Shown here: in pieces, positions 35,642 to 42,843 of the stretch
Position numbering within the stretch: position 1 is the first letter of the stretch
Layout of the letters: every line of letters begins with the position of its first letter
Assembly (NCBI RefSeq): GCF_026003995.1
Contig: NZ_BPIG01000004.1
Span: 1-64,000, forward strand
Reading direction: 5' to 3'
From: Tepidiforma sp.
GTDB lineage: Bacteria; Chloroflexota; Dehalococcoidia; Tepidiformales; Tepidiformaceae
Length of the DNA: 64,000 bases
The notes under the pieces: model-generated
What the model saw: the letters and a program-made list of their open reading frames with translations, nothing else
What the model was told of the DNA's origin: nothing
The model's database searches: none
Translations under genes and position numbers: made by a program

Positions 35642-36210
35642 GGGGCGGCTGGGCGCTGGCCGGGTATGCGCTCGGGATGCTGCCGTTCGCAGCGTGGGCC
35701 GCCGGGCTTCGCGGGGCGGACATCCGCCGGGTCGGCGACGGCAATCCGGGCGCGGCGAACGCGTGGAAAGGCGCCGGGAAGTCGGCCGGCACGGCGGCAG
35801 CCGTCGCGGACTGGGCGAAGGCGGCGCTGCCGGTCGCGCTGGCGCTGCGGCGGGGCGAACGGGGGGCCGGGCTCGTTGCCGCGGCGGCGGCGCCGGTGCT
35901 CGGGCACCGGACGAGCCCGCTGCTCGCGGGCCGCGGCGGGAAGGGGCTCGCTCCGACGTTCGGCGTATGGACGGCGCTCGGCGGGCCGTGGTCGGCGGTG
36001 GCGTTCGGCGGCGCGCTCGGGGCGGCGTACGGGCTGCTGCGGCTGCGCGAAGGGTGGGCCGTGGTCGCCGGGGCGCCGGCGCTGCTCGTCGCGCTCTGGA
36101 ACCGGCCACAGCGGCGGAGGGAGATTGCCGCGGCGTGGGTGCTCACGACGGCATCGCTGGCGTGGGCCTACCGGCGGCAGTTCGGCTGGCCGCCGTTCCG
36201 GGCGCGATGA
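35638..36210 (+). CDS. PlsY-like acyltransferase
   Basis: A 190-residue membrane protein of the acyl-phosphate:glycerol-3-phosphate acyltransferase fold. The family motifs are recognisable: ADIRRVGDGNPGAANAWKGAG (motif 1-like, GDGN instead of GSGN) and GHRTSPLLAGRGGKGLAPTFG (His and G-G-K-G). Four to five hydrophobic segments. PlsY makes lysophosphatidate from acyl-phosphate. Its position between a carotenoid cyclase and a glycosyltransferase, with ATGA overlaps on both sides, raises the alternative that it acylates a glycosylated carotenoid. Which role applies cannot be read from the sequence. Confidence 0.75.
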   Translation: MRGGWALAGYALGMLPFAAWAAGLRGADIRRVGDGNPGAANAWKGAGKSAGTAAAVADWAKAALPVALALRRGERGAGLVAAAAAPVLGHRTSPLLAGRGGKGLAPTFGVWTALGGPWSAVAFGGALGAAYGLLRLREGWAVVAGAPALLVALWNRPQRRREIAAAWVLTTASLAWAYRRQFGWPPFRAR

Positions 36211-37373
36211 CCCTGCAGCGAATGGCGCGCGCCGCTGCGCGGGCGTTCCGGGACGACCGGGGGGTGCTCGTCTATCTCGCCACCGTGGTGGCGAACACCT
36301 GCTGGAACCTGTCCCGGGTCATCGACCTCCGGCCCGGGGACCGGCCGGTGCGGTGGCTGCCGCGCATCGCGGTGCTGGTGCCTGCGCGCAACGAGGCGGC
36401 GAACATCGAAGCGTGCGCCGCCTCGCTGCTGGCGCAGGACTGGCCGGACCTGCGCGTCATCGTGCTCGACGATGGGTCGACGGACGGGACCGGGGAGATT
36501 CTTCGGAAACTGCAGCGGGAGGATGGGCGGCTCGAGGTGCTGAGCGGCGAACCGCCGCCGCCGGGGTGGATGGGGAAGCCCTGGGCGTGTGCGCAGCTGG
36601 CGGCGGCCGCCGGCGACGCCGACCTGCTCCTGTTCGCCGACGCCGATACGAGGCACGCGCCGGGCATGGCGGCAGCGGTCGCGGCAGCGATGGAGCGGGA
36701 TGGGCTGGGCATGCTCTCGGCGGTGCCGGGGCAGGACTTGGGCAGCGCGGCGGAGCGCTGGCTGGTGCCGCTCATCCCGTGGGCGCTGACGACGCACCTT
36801 TCGCCGGCCGCGGCGCAGACCTTCGGGTTCGCGCCGGCCGCGGGCGCAGTAGGGCAGGTGCTGGCGTTCCGGGCCGAGGCGTACCGAAAGCTGAGCGGCC
36901 ACGCGGCCGTGCGGGCCGAGGCCGCGGAGGACATGGCGTTCGCGCGGCTGGCGACGCGGACCGGGCTTCGCTGGCGGGTCGCGGCCGGCTGGCGGGTGAG
37001 CCGCTGCCGGATGTACCGGGGCAGCGGCGAGGCCTTCGCGGGGCTCGAAAAGAACCTCTACCCGGCGATGGGCGGGCGCGCGCTGCCGTTCGTGTTCGCG
37101 TGGGCGTGGCTCGTGCGCGCGTTCGCGTGGCCGGCTGTCGCAGCGGCGGCGGCGCTGCTCCGGGGGCGGCCGCGGCGGGCGGCGGCGCCGGCCCTGGAGC
37201 TGGCGCTGGGAGCGCTCACGTGGCACCTCGTGGCGCGGCGGTTCGGGCTGCCGCGGCGGCTGGCCCTCGAAGGCCCGCTCGCGGCGGCGGCGGGCGCGTG
37301 GGCCGCGGCCCGGTCGCTGCGGGCCTGGCGGGCGGGCACGGCGGCGTGGAAGGGTCGGCGGCTGGTCAGCTGA
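36207..37373 (+). CDS. family 2 glycosyltransferase (CrtQ/HpnB-like)
   Basis: A 388-residue GT-A transferase with membrane helices. RIAVLVPARNEAANIEACAASLL opens the fold, the metal/nucleotide sites are VLDDGSTDGTGEIL and LLFADADTRHAPGM, and the catalytic region contains RAEAAEDMAFARLA. A hydrophobic segment near 20-38 and two to three near the C-terminus (about 270-345) anchor it. Similar proteins glycosylate C30/C40 carotenoids (CrtQ) or accompany hopanoids (HpnB). As the last of seven coupled genes it probably glycosylates the pigment. Its 3' end overlaps the convergent sortase gene by 8 bp. Confidence 0.84.
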   Translation: MTLQRMARAAARAFRDDRGVLVYLATVVANTCWNLSRVIDLRPGDRPVRWLPRIAVLVPARNEAANIEACAASLLAQDWPDLRVIVLDDGSTDGTGEILRKLQREDGRLEVLSGEPPPPGWMGKPWACAQLAAAAGDADLLLFADADTRHAPGMAAAVAAAMERDGLGMLSAVPGQDLGSAAERWLVPLIPWALTTHLSPAAAQTFGFAPAAGAVGQVLAFRAEAYRKLSGHAAVRAEAAEDMAFARLATRTGLRWRVAAGWRVSRCRMYRGSGEAFAGLEKNLYPAMGGRALPFVFAWAWLVRAFAWPAVAAAAALLRGRPRRAAAPALELALGALTWHLVARRFGLPRRLALEGPLAAAAGAWAAARSLRAWRAGTAAWKGRRLVS

Positions 37374-38097
37374 CGCGCTCGGCGAGGACGACGGTCCGGA
37401 GCGGGTAGTTGCCCTCGTCCGGGGGGCCGCTGCACGTCATGAGGACGACGCTTTCGCGGCCTTCGAGCCCGGCAAGGAGGGCGCCCATATCGATCGCCGC
37501 GAGCGGGTAGTCGACCACGGAGACGACGCGGTAGGTGTGCATCGACCCGTCGGTGAGCGCGACGGCGACGGATTCGCCCGGCTGGAGGGCTGCGAGGCGG
37601 AAGAAGACGCCGGGCCGGCCGCCGTACTCGTAGTGGGCGGCGAAGAAGGTGGAGCGGCCCGAGCCCGGCAGCGAGGTGTAGGCGGGGTTCCAGCCGACGG
37701 AGGTGGTGTCCTGGGGGACATCGAGGCGGCCGTAGGCGTCGAGGCCGAGGCGGATGACCGGCGCGTCCTGGACGCCGATGGAAGGGATGGAGATGCCGGC
37801 GACGTCGACCGGGCCGGGCGGAGGCGGGGGGACGGGCTCGCCCGCATCGCGGCCGTACCGCTCGATGGCGCGGTCCCAGGCGGCGATGAAGCGGTCGTCG
37901 ACGCGGGCAGGGAGGCCGGTGAGGGGGTCGCGGCCGATGTAGCGGAGGGCTGCGGCCATCGGCGGCGGGTCGGCGGGGGCCTCCGCTGCGGCGGGCAGGG
38001 CGATGCCGGCGACCAGCGCCACGGCCCCGGCGAGAACGATGCGGCGGCACCCTGTGCGCACGCCGCCAGTGTAGCGGCCCGGAGTGGTTCCCGGCAT
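37366..38097 (-). CDS. sortase (class E/F-like)
   Basis: Cysteine transpeptidase that anchors proteins to the cell surface. A 243-residue chain: signal anchor near 12-35 (RRIVLAGAVALVAGIALPAAAEA), a Pro-rich linker, then the beta-barrel with catalytic His in FFAAHYEYG, Cys in VLMTCSGP and Arg in YPLRTVVLAE. All three catalytic residues are present. No LPxTG-type substrate is recognisable nearby. ATG 38097 is preferred: CAATTT ends 7 nt upstream, as at other leaderless genes here; ATG 38142 would add 15 residues. Confidence 0.82.
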   Translation of the reverse strand: MPGTTPGRYTGGVRTGCRRIVLAGAVALVAGIALPAAAEAPADPPPMAAALRYIGRDPLTGLPARVDDRFIAAWDRAIERYGRDAGEPVPPPPPGPVDVAGISIPSIGVQDAPVIRLGLDAYGRLDVPQDTTSVGWNPAYTSLPGSGRSTFFAAHYEYGGRPGVFFRLAALQPGESVAVALTDGSMHTYRVVSVVDYPLAAIDMGALLAGLEGRESVVLMTCSGPPDEGNYPLRTVVLAERVS

Positions 38098-38187
38098 GGA
38101 ACCGAAATTGGCCCTGCCGGGGTAACCTTTTGGGCGGTACATTCATTCTACGGTTTCGAAGGGCCGAAGTGGCCGTGGAGGTCGACG

Positions 38188-38253
38188 ATGGTACGCATGA
38201 GCACGCATCAGCTCCCGTCCCGTGACGGGTTCGCGAAGGAATTCCCGGGGTAG
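38188..38253 (+). CDS. possible 21-residue leader peptide
   Basis: ATG preceded by GGAGG, 21 codons, stop TAG at 38251-38253. It lies 7 nt upstream of alternative hairpins that end in a terminator. No codon run typical of amino-acid attenuators is seen (it contains H, Q, L, P, S, R, F, K). No clear promoter was found in the 90 nt upstream. Confidence 0.3.
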   Translation: MVRMSTHQLPSRDGFAKEFPG

Positions 38254-38259
38254 GGGTCG

Positions 38260-38316
38260 ACCTTTCGTAGACGACGGCGTAGCGCCGTACCGCGAAAGGT
38301 ACGGCGCTTTTCTTTT
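38260..38316 (+). terminator. rho-independent terminator with a competing antiterminator
   Basis: Terminator: perfect 11-bp stem AGCGCCGTACC (38281-38291) / GGTACGGCGCT (38298-38308), loop GCGAAA, then TTTCTTTT. Competing pairing: ACCTTTCG (38260-38267) with CGAAAGGT (38293-38300), enclosing ACGGCG (38274-38279) / CGCCGT (38283-38288). The two folds share bases and cannot coexist, which is the architecture of an attenuator. Confidence 0.65.
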
Positions 38317-38320
38317 CCAC

Positions 38321-38417
38321 GTCACTGATTCGCCACACGAGTGACAGCCGAAGCGAACCGTCGGCTGGTCCATCGTTGACGTCACTTTTCCAGGGTTTTT
38401 TCCAGGGAGGTATCGAC
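38321..38417 (+). other. structured leader of the small Ala-rich protein gene
   Basis: Two further inverted repeats (GTCACT 38321-38326 / AGTGAC 38340-38345; CAGCCGA 38345-38351 / TCGGCTG 38361-38367), a direct repeat TTTTCCAGGG (38386-38395 and 38398-38407), then the Shine-Dalgarno AGGGAGG. The second repeat copy overlaps the Shine-Dalgarno. Confidence 0.45.
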
Positions 38418-38678
38418 ATGATGCACCTGTTGCACGGGCATTCGGTGCAGGAAACCGCGTGGATCACGGGCAAGCCGCTCGGCGCCGAAGTCGAGCGGCG
38501 GCCGGGATTCGTCCACCGGGTGGCACTGGCTGCGCTGCGGCGGGAACGCCGCCGGGAGGCAGCCATCGCGGCTGAGGCTGCGGAGGCGCTGGCCGCAGCG
38601 CAGGCGGCAAAGCGGGCCGCACCGGGGCGCGCAGCTGCCGCACGCGAGGAGCCCGCGGTGCGCGGTCAGGGCCGCTAA
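38418..38678 (+). CDS. small Ala/Arg-rich protein, unknown
   Basis: An 86-residue protein: MMHLLHGHSVQETAWITGKP followed by a helical Ala/Arg/Glu-rich segment (about 30-65, likely coiled coil) and a basic Ala/Arg/Gly tail. I recognise no family. The ATG at 38418 has AGGGAGG 8 nt upstream; a second ATG follows directly. It is preceded by the attenuator-like region and followed by a perfect 30-bp terminator palindrome, so it is a separately regulated single gene. Confidence 0.6.
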   Translation: MMHLLHGHSVQETAWITGKPLGAEVERRPGFVHRVALAALRRERRREAAIAAEAAEALAAAQAAKRAAPGRAAAAREEPAVRGQGR

Positions 38679-38679
38679 A

Positions 38680-38709
38680 CGCCGGGGCTCCCCGAATTCG
38701 GGGAGCCCC
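38680..38709. terminator. perfect 30-bp palindromic terminator
   Basis: CCGGGGCTCCCCGAA and its exact complement TTCGGGGAGCCCCGG are adjacent, followed by TTGCTTTCTT on the plus strand. It separates convergent genes. Confidence 0.8.
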
Positions 38710-38737
38710 GGTTGCTTTCTTGCGGTCGACGGCGGCG

Positions 38738-39958
38738 TCAGGCCTGGATGGCCTGTTCGAGGCGGCCGTTGATGTGCTTGCGGATGAAGGTCGCCTTCTG
38801 GAGGTCGGCGAGGTAGCTATCGACCTGGAGCTTGCGGAGGTCGCGGAGTTTGCGCTTGCCTTCTTCGATGTTGGCGACGCCGCCGCCGAGGAGGATGGCG
38901 AGGGGCTCGCTCACCGCGGGATCGGCCCAGTCCTTGCCCATGCGGGACTCGGCTTTGTTGAGGTAGAGGTTCTGCTCGTCGCGGCGGTCGGGCAGCTTGA
39001 AGAGCATGTGCTTCATGCGCTCGATGTGGTAGTCCATCATGCGCTTGCGGTCGCGGGCGACGAAGCGGTAGAGGTCGCGCTCGAGCTCGTTCTGGGCGAA
39101 CTCATCGCCATGGGAGAAGAGCGTGTAGAGCATCGAGTCCTGGACGAAGAGGATGGCCGCGAGTTCGGGGAAGGAGCGGGCTTCCTTCGCGACGCGGGAG
39201 TAGTCGGTCGGGGCCTGGAGGCCGAGGCCGCCGCCATTCGAGAGGGCGCGCTTGCGGAAGGCCTCGCTGTGGCGGGCGAGGTCGTAGATGATGGTGGAGA
39301 GGAAGAGCTTGAGTTCGAGGAAGCCGTAAGAGATTTCCGGGAGCCAGCCGGACCAGAGCGCACCCGTGAAGTAGGCGCGCTCGGACTGTTCGGTCATGAA
39401 CTGGCAGACGGCGCGCTCGAGGTCGTGGGGGAGCGGTTCGAGGCTGTTCCAGTTGAGGTCGGTGGCGGAGACCCAGCGGTCGCGGATGGCTTCTTCGTAG
39501 AGGGGGACGCAGCAGTCGGCCCAGACGAGGGCTTTTTCGAAGATGGTGTACCCCATGTCTTCGACGATGGGGTTGGGGTAGGAGCCGCGGGCGATTTCCG
39601 AGCGGTTGGTCCAGACATCCGGGACGTCGCCGTAGGTGCCGATCATGAGGTCGGCGATGGTGAGGCCCATTGCGGGGTCTTTGGGGCGGGCGCGGATGCC
39701 CCATTCGGTGGGGACCTCCATCCAGGAGAGGTCGCGGGGGATGGCGGTCTGGCCGCCCTGGAGGAATTCCTTGGCGCGCTGGCCATCGACGCCGGCGCGG
39801 AGGGCCTGCCAGATGACCTGGAGGGAGTGGCCCTTGGCGAGGGCGAGTTCGATGAGGCCGTCTTCCCAGCCGAGTTCGCGGGCTCTATCGCGGGCTTCCT
39901 GGGGGATTTCGACCTGGGTGGCCTGGGCGGCGCGGGCGAGGGCCTCTCCGGTGGACAT
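38738..39958 (-). CDS. degenerate ferritin-like (R2-like) protein, lost diiron ligands
   Basis: A 406-residue paralogue of the next gene upstream in the same operon. The two align over LEPLPxxLERAxCQ, FRKRALxNGGGL and LLGGGVxxxxEG, so homology is certain. Of the six metal ligands of the R2-like fold only Glu193 and His230 remain: the E of ExxH is Leu227 (DLARH), the third Glu is Ser275 (FVQDSML), and the second ExxH is replaced by Arg/Lys and Met (ARDRKRMM). An N-terminal extension of ~75 residues (EIPQEARDRARELGWEDGLIEL) is extra. It is therefore unlikely to bind a diiron centre and may be a partner subunit. Starts 72 nt after the upstream gene with a GGAG Shine-Dalgarno. Confidence 0.75.
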   Translation of the reverse strand: MSTGEALARAAQATQVEIPQEARDRARELGWEDGLIELALAKGHSLQVIWQALRAGVDGQRAKEFLQGGQTAIPRDLSWMEVPTEWGIRARPKDPAMGLTIADLMIGTYGDVPDVWTNRSEIARGSYPNPIVEDMGYTIFEKALVWADCCVPLYEEAIRDRWVSATDLNWNSLEPLPHDLERAVCQFMTEQSERAYFTGALWSGWLPEISYGFLELKLFLSTIIYDLARHSEAFRKRALSNGGGLGLQAPTDYSRVAKEARSFPELAAILFVQDSMLYTLFSHGDEFAQNELERDLYRFVARDRKRMMDYHIERMKHMLFKLPDRRDEQNLYLNKAESRMGKDWADPAVSEPLAILLGGGVANIEEGKRKLRDLRKLQVDSYLADLQKATFIRKHINGRLEQAIQA

Positions 39959-40030
39959 GGGGCAGGACTCCGGTCATGGGGTCTGGGGGCCGCGCGGGCG
40001 GCCCGGCGGAACGCGGACGGCCGGCCGGCG

Positions 40031-41074
40031 TCAGGCCGGGTCGAGGAACTGGGCCATGAGCGGCCCGAGCCGCTCGCGGCGGTCGCCGAGGCCGGCCACG
40101 GTGAGACGGTGGACGTACTCGTTGATCTGGCGCTTGCGGAGGAGGAGGAACTTCTGGAGGCCTTCGTCGAACTTGTCGACGCCGCCGCCGAGGAGGATGC
40201 AGAGGGCTTCGAAGACCGGCGGGAAGGTGACGTCGCCGGAGCCGCCGCCGGCCGCATCGCCTTCGGCCTTGTCCAGGTAGTGGTGGATCTCCTCGCGGCG
40301 CTCGGGCTCGGTATCGAGGACGTACTTCAGGTGCATGACGCCGAAGGCGAGGTGGCGCGACTCGTCCTGGGCGCTCATGCGGAAGATGCGCTTGTCGGCT
40401 TCGGTCTGCCCGATGAGTTCGCCCATGCGGAACATGGACTGGACGAAGCCCTCGGCCTGGACGTGCATGAGGACGGACATCTCGGTGAAGTCGCGGGCTT
40501 CGATGAGGGTGCGGAGGCCGAGGCCGGCGCCCTGGGCGAGGAGGCCGCCGCCGTTGGCGAGGGCGCGCTTGCGGAAGACGTCGGTGTGGCGGGCCTCGTC
40601 CATGATCTGGGTCATGAGGAAGAGGCCGGCTTCGAAGTCCTGGGCGGAGACGAAGGGCATCCACTGGCCGGGGACGTCGCCGGCGATGAATTCGACCTCG
40701 GTGAGCATGGTGGCGAGCTGGCACATGGCGCGCTCGAGCTCATCGGGCAGGGGTTCGAGCGTGTCCCAGGGGATGTCGCGGGCGGAGCTCCACTGGCGCT
40801 GGGTGGCCTCCTCGTAGAGCATGAGGCAGTTTTCGGACCAGACGTCGGCCTTGGACTGGTAGTTCGGGCCGAAGCGCTGGGCACCGGGGCGCGGGATGGC
40901 GCCGCGCATGCGGTAGGTCATGTCGCCGGCGCCGCGGGCGGAGTCGGCGTAGCGGCCGAGGTTGATTTCTTTGAGGGTGAGGCCCTTCTTGCCGGGCTCG
41001 GCAGAGGCGGCGTCCTCGTAGAGGTCGAGCCAGGACAGGTCGAGGCTGGATTCGGTCGCGGGGTTGGCTGCCAT
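40031..41074 (-). CDS. ferritin-like R2-type diiron carboxylate protein
   Basis: A 347-residue protein with a full set of R2-like diiron ligands: Glu126 (LTEVEF), Glu160-x-x-His163 (DEARHTD), Glu208 (VQAEGFV) and Glu238-x-x-His241 (DESRHLA). Such proteins are ribonucleotide reductase small subunits, R2-like ligand-binding oxidases or related oxygenases. A reductase role is unlikely because the genome has the class II enzyme NrdJ and there is no R1 or radical-tyrosine context here. The substrate is unknown. AGGAG precedes the ATG. First gene of a two-gene operon with its degenerate paralogue, suggesting a catalytic/non-catalytic heteromer. Confidence 0.8.
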   Translation of the reverse strand: MAANPATESSLDLSWLDLYEDAASAEPGKKGLTLKEINLGRYADSARGAGDMTYRMRGAIPRPGAQRFGPNYQSKADVWSENCLMLYEEATQRQWSSARDIPWDTLEPLPDELERAMCQLATMLTEVEFIAGDVPGQWMPFVSAQDFEAGLFLMTQIMDEARHTDVFRKRALANGGGLLAQGAGLGLRTLIEARDFTEMSVLMHVQAEGFVQSMFRMGELIGQTEADKRIFRMSAQDESRHLAFGVMHLKYVLDTEPERREEIHHYLDKAEGDAAGGGSGDVTFPPVFEALCILLGGGVDKFDEGLQKFLLLRKRQINEYVHRLTVAGLGDRRERLGPLMAQFLDPA

Positions 41075-41272
41075 GGGGGAACTCCTGGGGCCGGCGTCTA
41101 TGTCCGCGATAGCCTACATCTTGGCGAAGGGCTTTGGAAGCCAGCTGGCTACCGCGGGGTAAATTTGGGCGGAGCGAAGCTTCGAAACCTGCCGGGCGGC
41201 AGGCGGCCGTCACCTCTTTTCTACGGGACTGGCGCGGCCGATACCTGTGGTAGACACCGGGAGGACACGAGC

Positions 41273-41458
41273 ATGACACGGATGGAGAAGGCCTGTCCCT
41301 TTACGGCGGCGACGCGCGCGAGCCATTGCGAGCGCTGCTGGACGGCGCACGGCGGGGTGCCGCCCTGCGTCGCAGCGTACCTCGGCGGGAGTCCCGCGGG
41401 AGAAGGCGTGATTCGGCTGGACCTGCTGGAGCGGCGGCCGAGCCGGAAGGCAGCCTGA
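41273..41458 (+). CDS. small four-cysteine protein, unknown
   Basis: A 61-residue protein with cysteines at 8, 19, 22 and 32 (ACPFTAA, HCERCW, PPCVAAY), which could bind zinc or an iron-sulfur cluster. I recognise no family. GGGAGGA 8 nt before the ATG. Divergent from the diiron pair and convergent with the PadR gene. The 199-nt gap upstream (41075-41272) holds no further gene that I can see; it must contain promoters for both directions but I could not pick confident hexamers. Confidence 0.6.
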   Translation: MTRMEKACPFTAATRASHCERCWTAHGGVPPCVAAYLGGSPAGEGVIRLDLLERRPSRKAA

Positions 41459-41465
41459 GGGGCGG

Positions 41466-42029
41466 CTACGCGGGCGGGGCCGGGAGGCCGGCGCGGGCGC
41501 GGAGGATGCGCTCTGCTTCGCCGGCCCAGGCGAGGAACGCTTCGACGAACCCGATGCCCGCGCGGAGGGTGAGGTAGGGCCCGAGGAAGCCGGGCGGGAC
41601 GGCCGCCGGGTCGGCGCCTTCGAACGCGGCTTCGATGGCGCGGTAGGCGGCAAGCCGCTCTTCCTGCTGGCGGCGGTGAGCGGCGAGCGCCGCGAGGGCG
41701 GCGGCCGGTTCGACGAGGCCGTAGCTCCAGACTTTGACGAGGAATTCGTCCTTGGTGAGCGTGAGCGGGGAAGGCGTGACGACCCAGGCGGTCAGCTCCT
41801 CGAGGCCGCGAGGAGTGAGGGCGTAAACGCGCTTATCGGGTTTGCCCGTTTGCTGGACGGCGCGGCCGGCGACGAGGCCTTCGGATTCGAGGCGGGCGAG
41901 TTCGGGATAGATTTGCTGGGCGCGGGCGTGCCAGAAGTAGCCGACCGACTGTTCGAACCGGCGGGTGATTTCGTAGCCGGAGAGGTCGCCGCCGGTGAGC
42001 AGCCCCAGGATGGCGAATCGGAGGGACAT
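41466..42029 (-). CDS. PadR-family transcriptional regulator
   Basis: A 187-residue regulator. N-terminal winged helix (about 1-85): LRFAILGLLTGGDLSGYEITRRFEQSVGYFWHARAQQIYPELARLESEGLV, followed by the wing KPDKRVYALTPRG, and a C-terminal helical Vir_act-type domain (about 95-185). Phenolic-acid type PadR proteins have this architecture and repress detoxification genes. The target is unknown; the divergent neighbour is a DtxR-family gene and the downstream region leads to the diiron pair. CAAACT ends 7 nt before the ATG, implying a leaderless message. Confidence 0.87.
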   Translation of the reverse strand: MSLRFAILGLLTGGDLSGYEITRRFEQSVGYFWHARAQQIYPELARLESEGLVAGRAVQQTGKPDKRVYALTPRGLEELTAWVVTPSPLTLTKDEFLVKVWSYGLVEPAAALAALAAHRRQQEERLAAYRAIEAAFEGADPAAVPPGFLGPYLTLRAGIGFVEAFLAWAGEAERILRARAGLPAPPA

Positions 42030-42036
42030 GACGCGC

Positions 42037-42042
42037 AGTTTG
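42037..42042 (-). promoter_or_regulatory. minus-10 of the PadR gene
   Basis: Minus strand CAAACT (42042-42037), 7 nt before the ATG at 42029. Weak minus-35. Confidence 0.35.
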
Positions 42043-42091
42043 GGCGCTGTAGCAGCGATGCGCCAGCGGAATTTCCCGGGAGGGCGGCGCG

Positions 42092-42100
42092 TGCCATGAT
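42092..42100 (+). promoter_or_regulatory. extended minus-10 of the DtxR-family gene
   Basis: TGCCATGAT: a TG-n extension before CATGAT, ending 9 nt before the ATG at 42110. Near-leaderless. Confidence 0.45.
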
Positions 42101-42109
42101 CGTGGCGCC

Positions 42110-42805
42110 ATGCCGAAACAGGTCAAGAACGTAGCAAGTGACGACTATTTGACGGCGATCTACCGGATGAGCCACGACGAGGGGCAGGACGTCATCGCGG
42201 TGCGGCTCGCGGACCGGCTGGAGATTACGCCGCCGTCGGTAGCGGGGATGCTGAAGCGGCTGACGCGCGACGGGCTCGTGCACATCGATGCGAAGAAGGT
42301 CATCCACCTGACGCCGGAGGGGTTCCGGCGGGCGGAGCAGATGGTGCGGCGGCACCGGCTGGCGGAGTGCCTGCTGACGGACGTGCTGAAGGTGGACTGG
42401 TGGCGGGCGTACGAGGAGGCGCACCTGCTGGAGCACGGCATCTCGGACATCACGGAGCGCAACCTGTACGAGATGCTGGGGCGGCCGCAGAAGAGCCCCT
42501 TCGGCTACCCGATCCCGGGGCCGGGCGCGCCGCGGAAGCTCTCGATGGTGACGCTGGGCGACCTGAAGGAGGGGCAGCAGGCCGAGATCGACCGGGTGTA
42601 CGAAGAGGACGAGCAGCTGCTGCAGTTTTTCGATGAAGAGGGCATCCGGCCGGGCGTGAAGGTCGTGGTGGAGGAGGTCGCGCCCTACCGGGGGACGATC
42701 ACGGTGCGTGTGGGCGAACGGCGGGTCGTCCTCGGGACGCCGGTGGCGAACAAGATCTGGGTGGTGCCGCCGGGGCGGGGAGCCGCAGCCGAAACACGCG
42801 GTTAA
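42110..42805 (+). CDS. DtxR/MntR-family metal-dependent regulator
   Basis: A 231-residue iron- or manganese-responsive regulator. Winged helix (about 8-70: DDYLTAIYRMSHDEGQDVIAVRLADRLEITPPSVAGMLKRLTRDGLVHID), dimerisation/metal domain (about 75-150, with ECLLTDVLKVDWWRAYEEAHLLEHGISD carrying Cys, Glu and His ligands), and a C-terminal FeoA/SH3-like domain (about 155-225). Cys/Glu/His pattern C-x-x-x...E-x-x-H fits the primary metal site. Which metal is sensed is unresolved. Confidence 0.9.
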   Translation: MPKQVKNVASDDYLTAIYRMSHDEGQDVIAVRLADRLEITPPSVAGMLKRLTRDGLVHIDAKKVIHLTPEGFRRAEQMVRRHRLAECLLTDVLKVDWWRAYEEAHLLEHGISDITERNLYEMLGRPQKSPFGYPIPGPGAPRKLSMVTLGDLKEGQQAEIDRVYEEDEQLLQFFDEEGIRPGVKVVVEEVAPYRGTITVRVGERRVVLGTPVANKIWVVPPGRGAAAETRG

Positions 42806-42843
42806 CGCTTCACCCCGGCGCTGATCGCGCCGACAACCTCTAC

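Noticed and set aside
38143..38385. 80-codon minus-strand frame with two cysteines over the attenuator-like region
   Set aside because: No ribosome site or promoter, and its sequence is explained by the hairpins read on the other strand.
38386..38407. Repeat TTTTCCAGGG as a CRISPR or satellite
   Set aside because: Only two copies 2 bp apart, and the second overlaps a Shine-Dalgarno.
40031..41074. Class I ribonucleotide reductase small subunit
   Set aside because: No large subunit nearby, a class II nrdJ is present, and the paralogous neighbour points to a different role.
38720..41458. Plus-strand open frame over the diiron pair
   Set aside because: Shadow of the two minus-strand genes; only its last 62 codons (from 41273) are a plausible independent gene.
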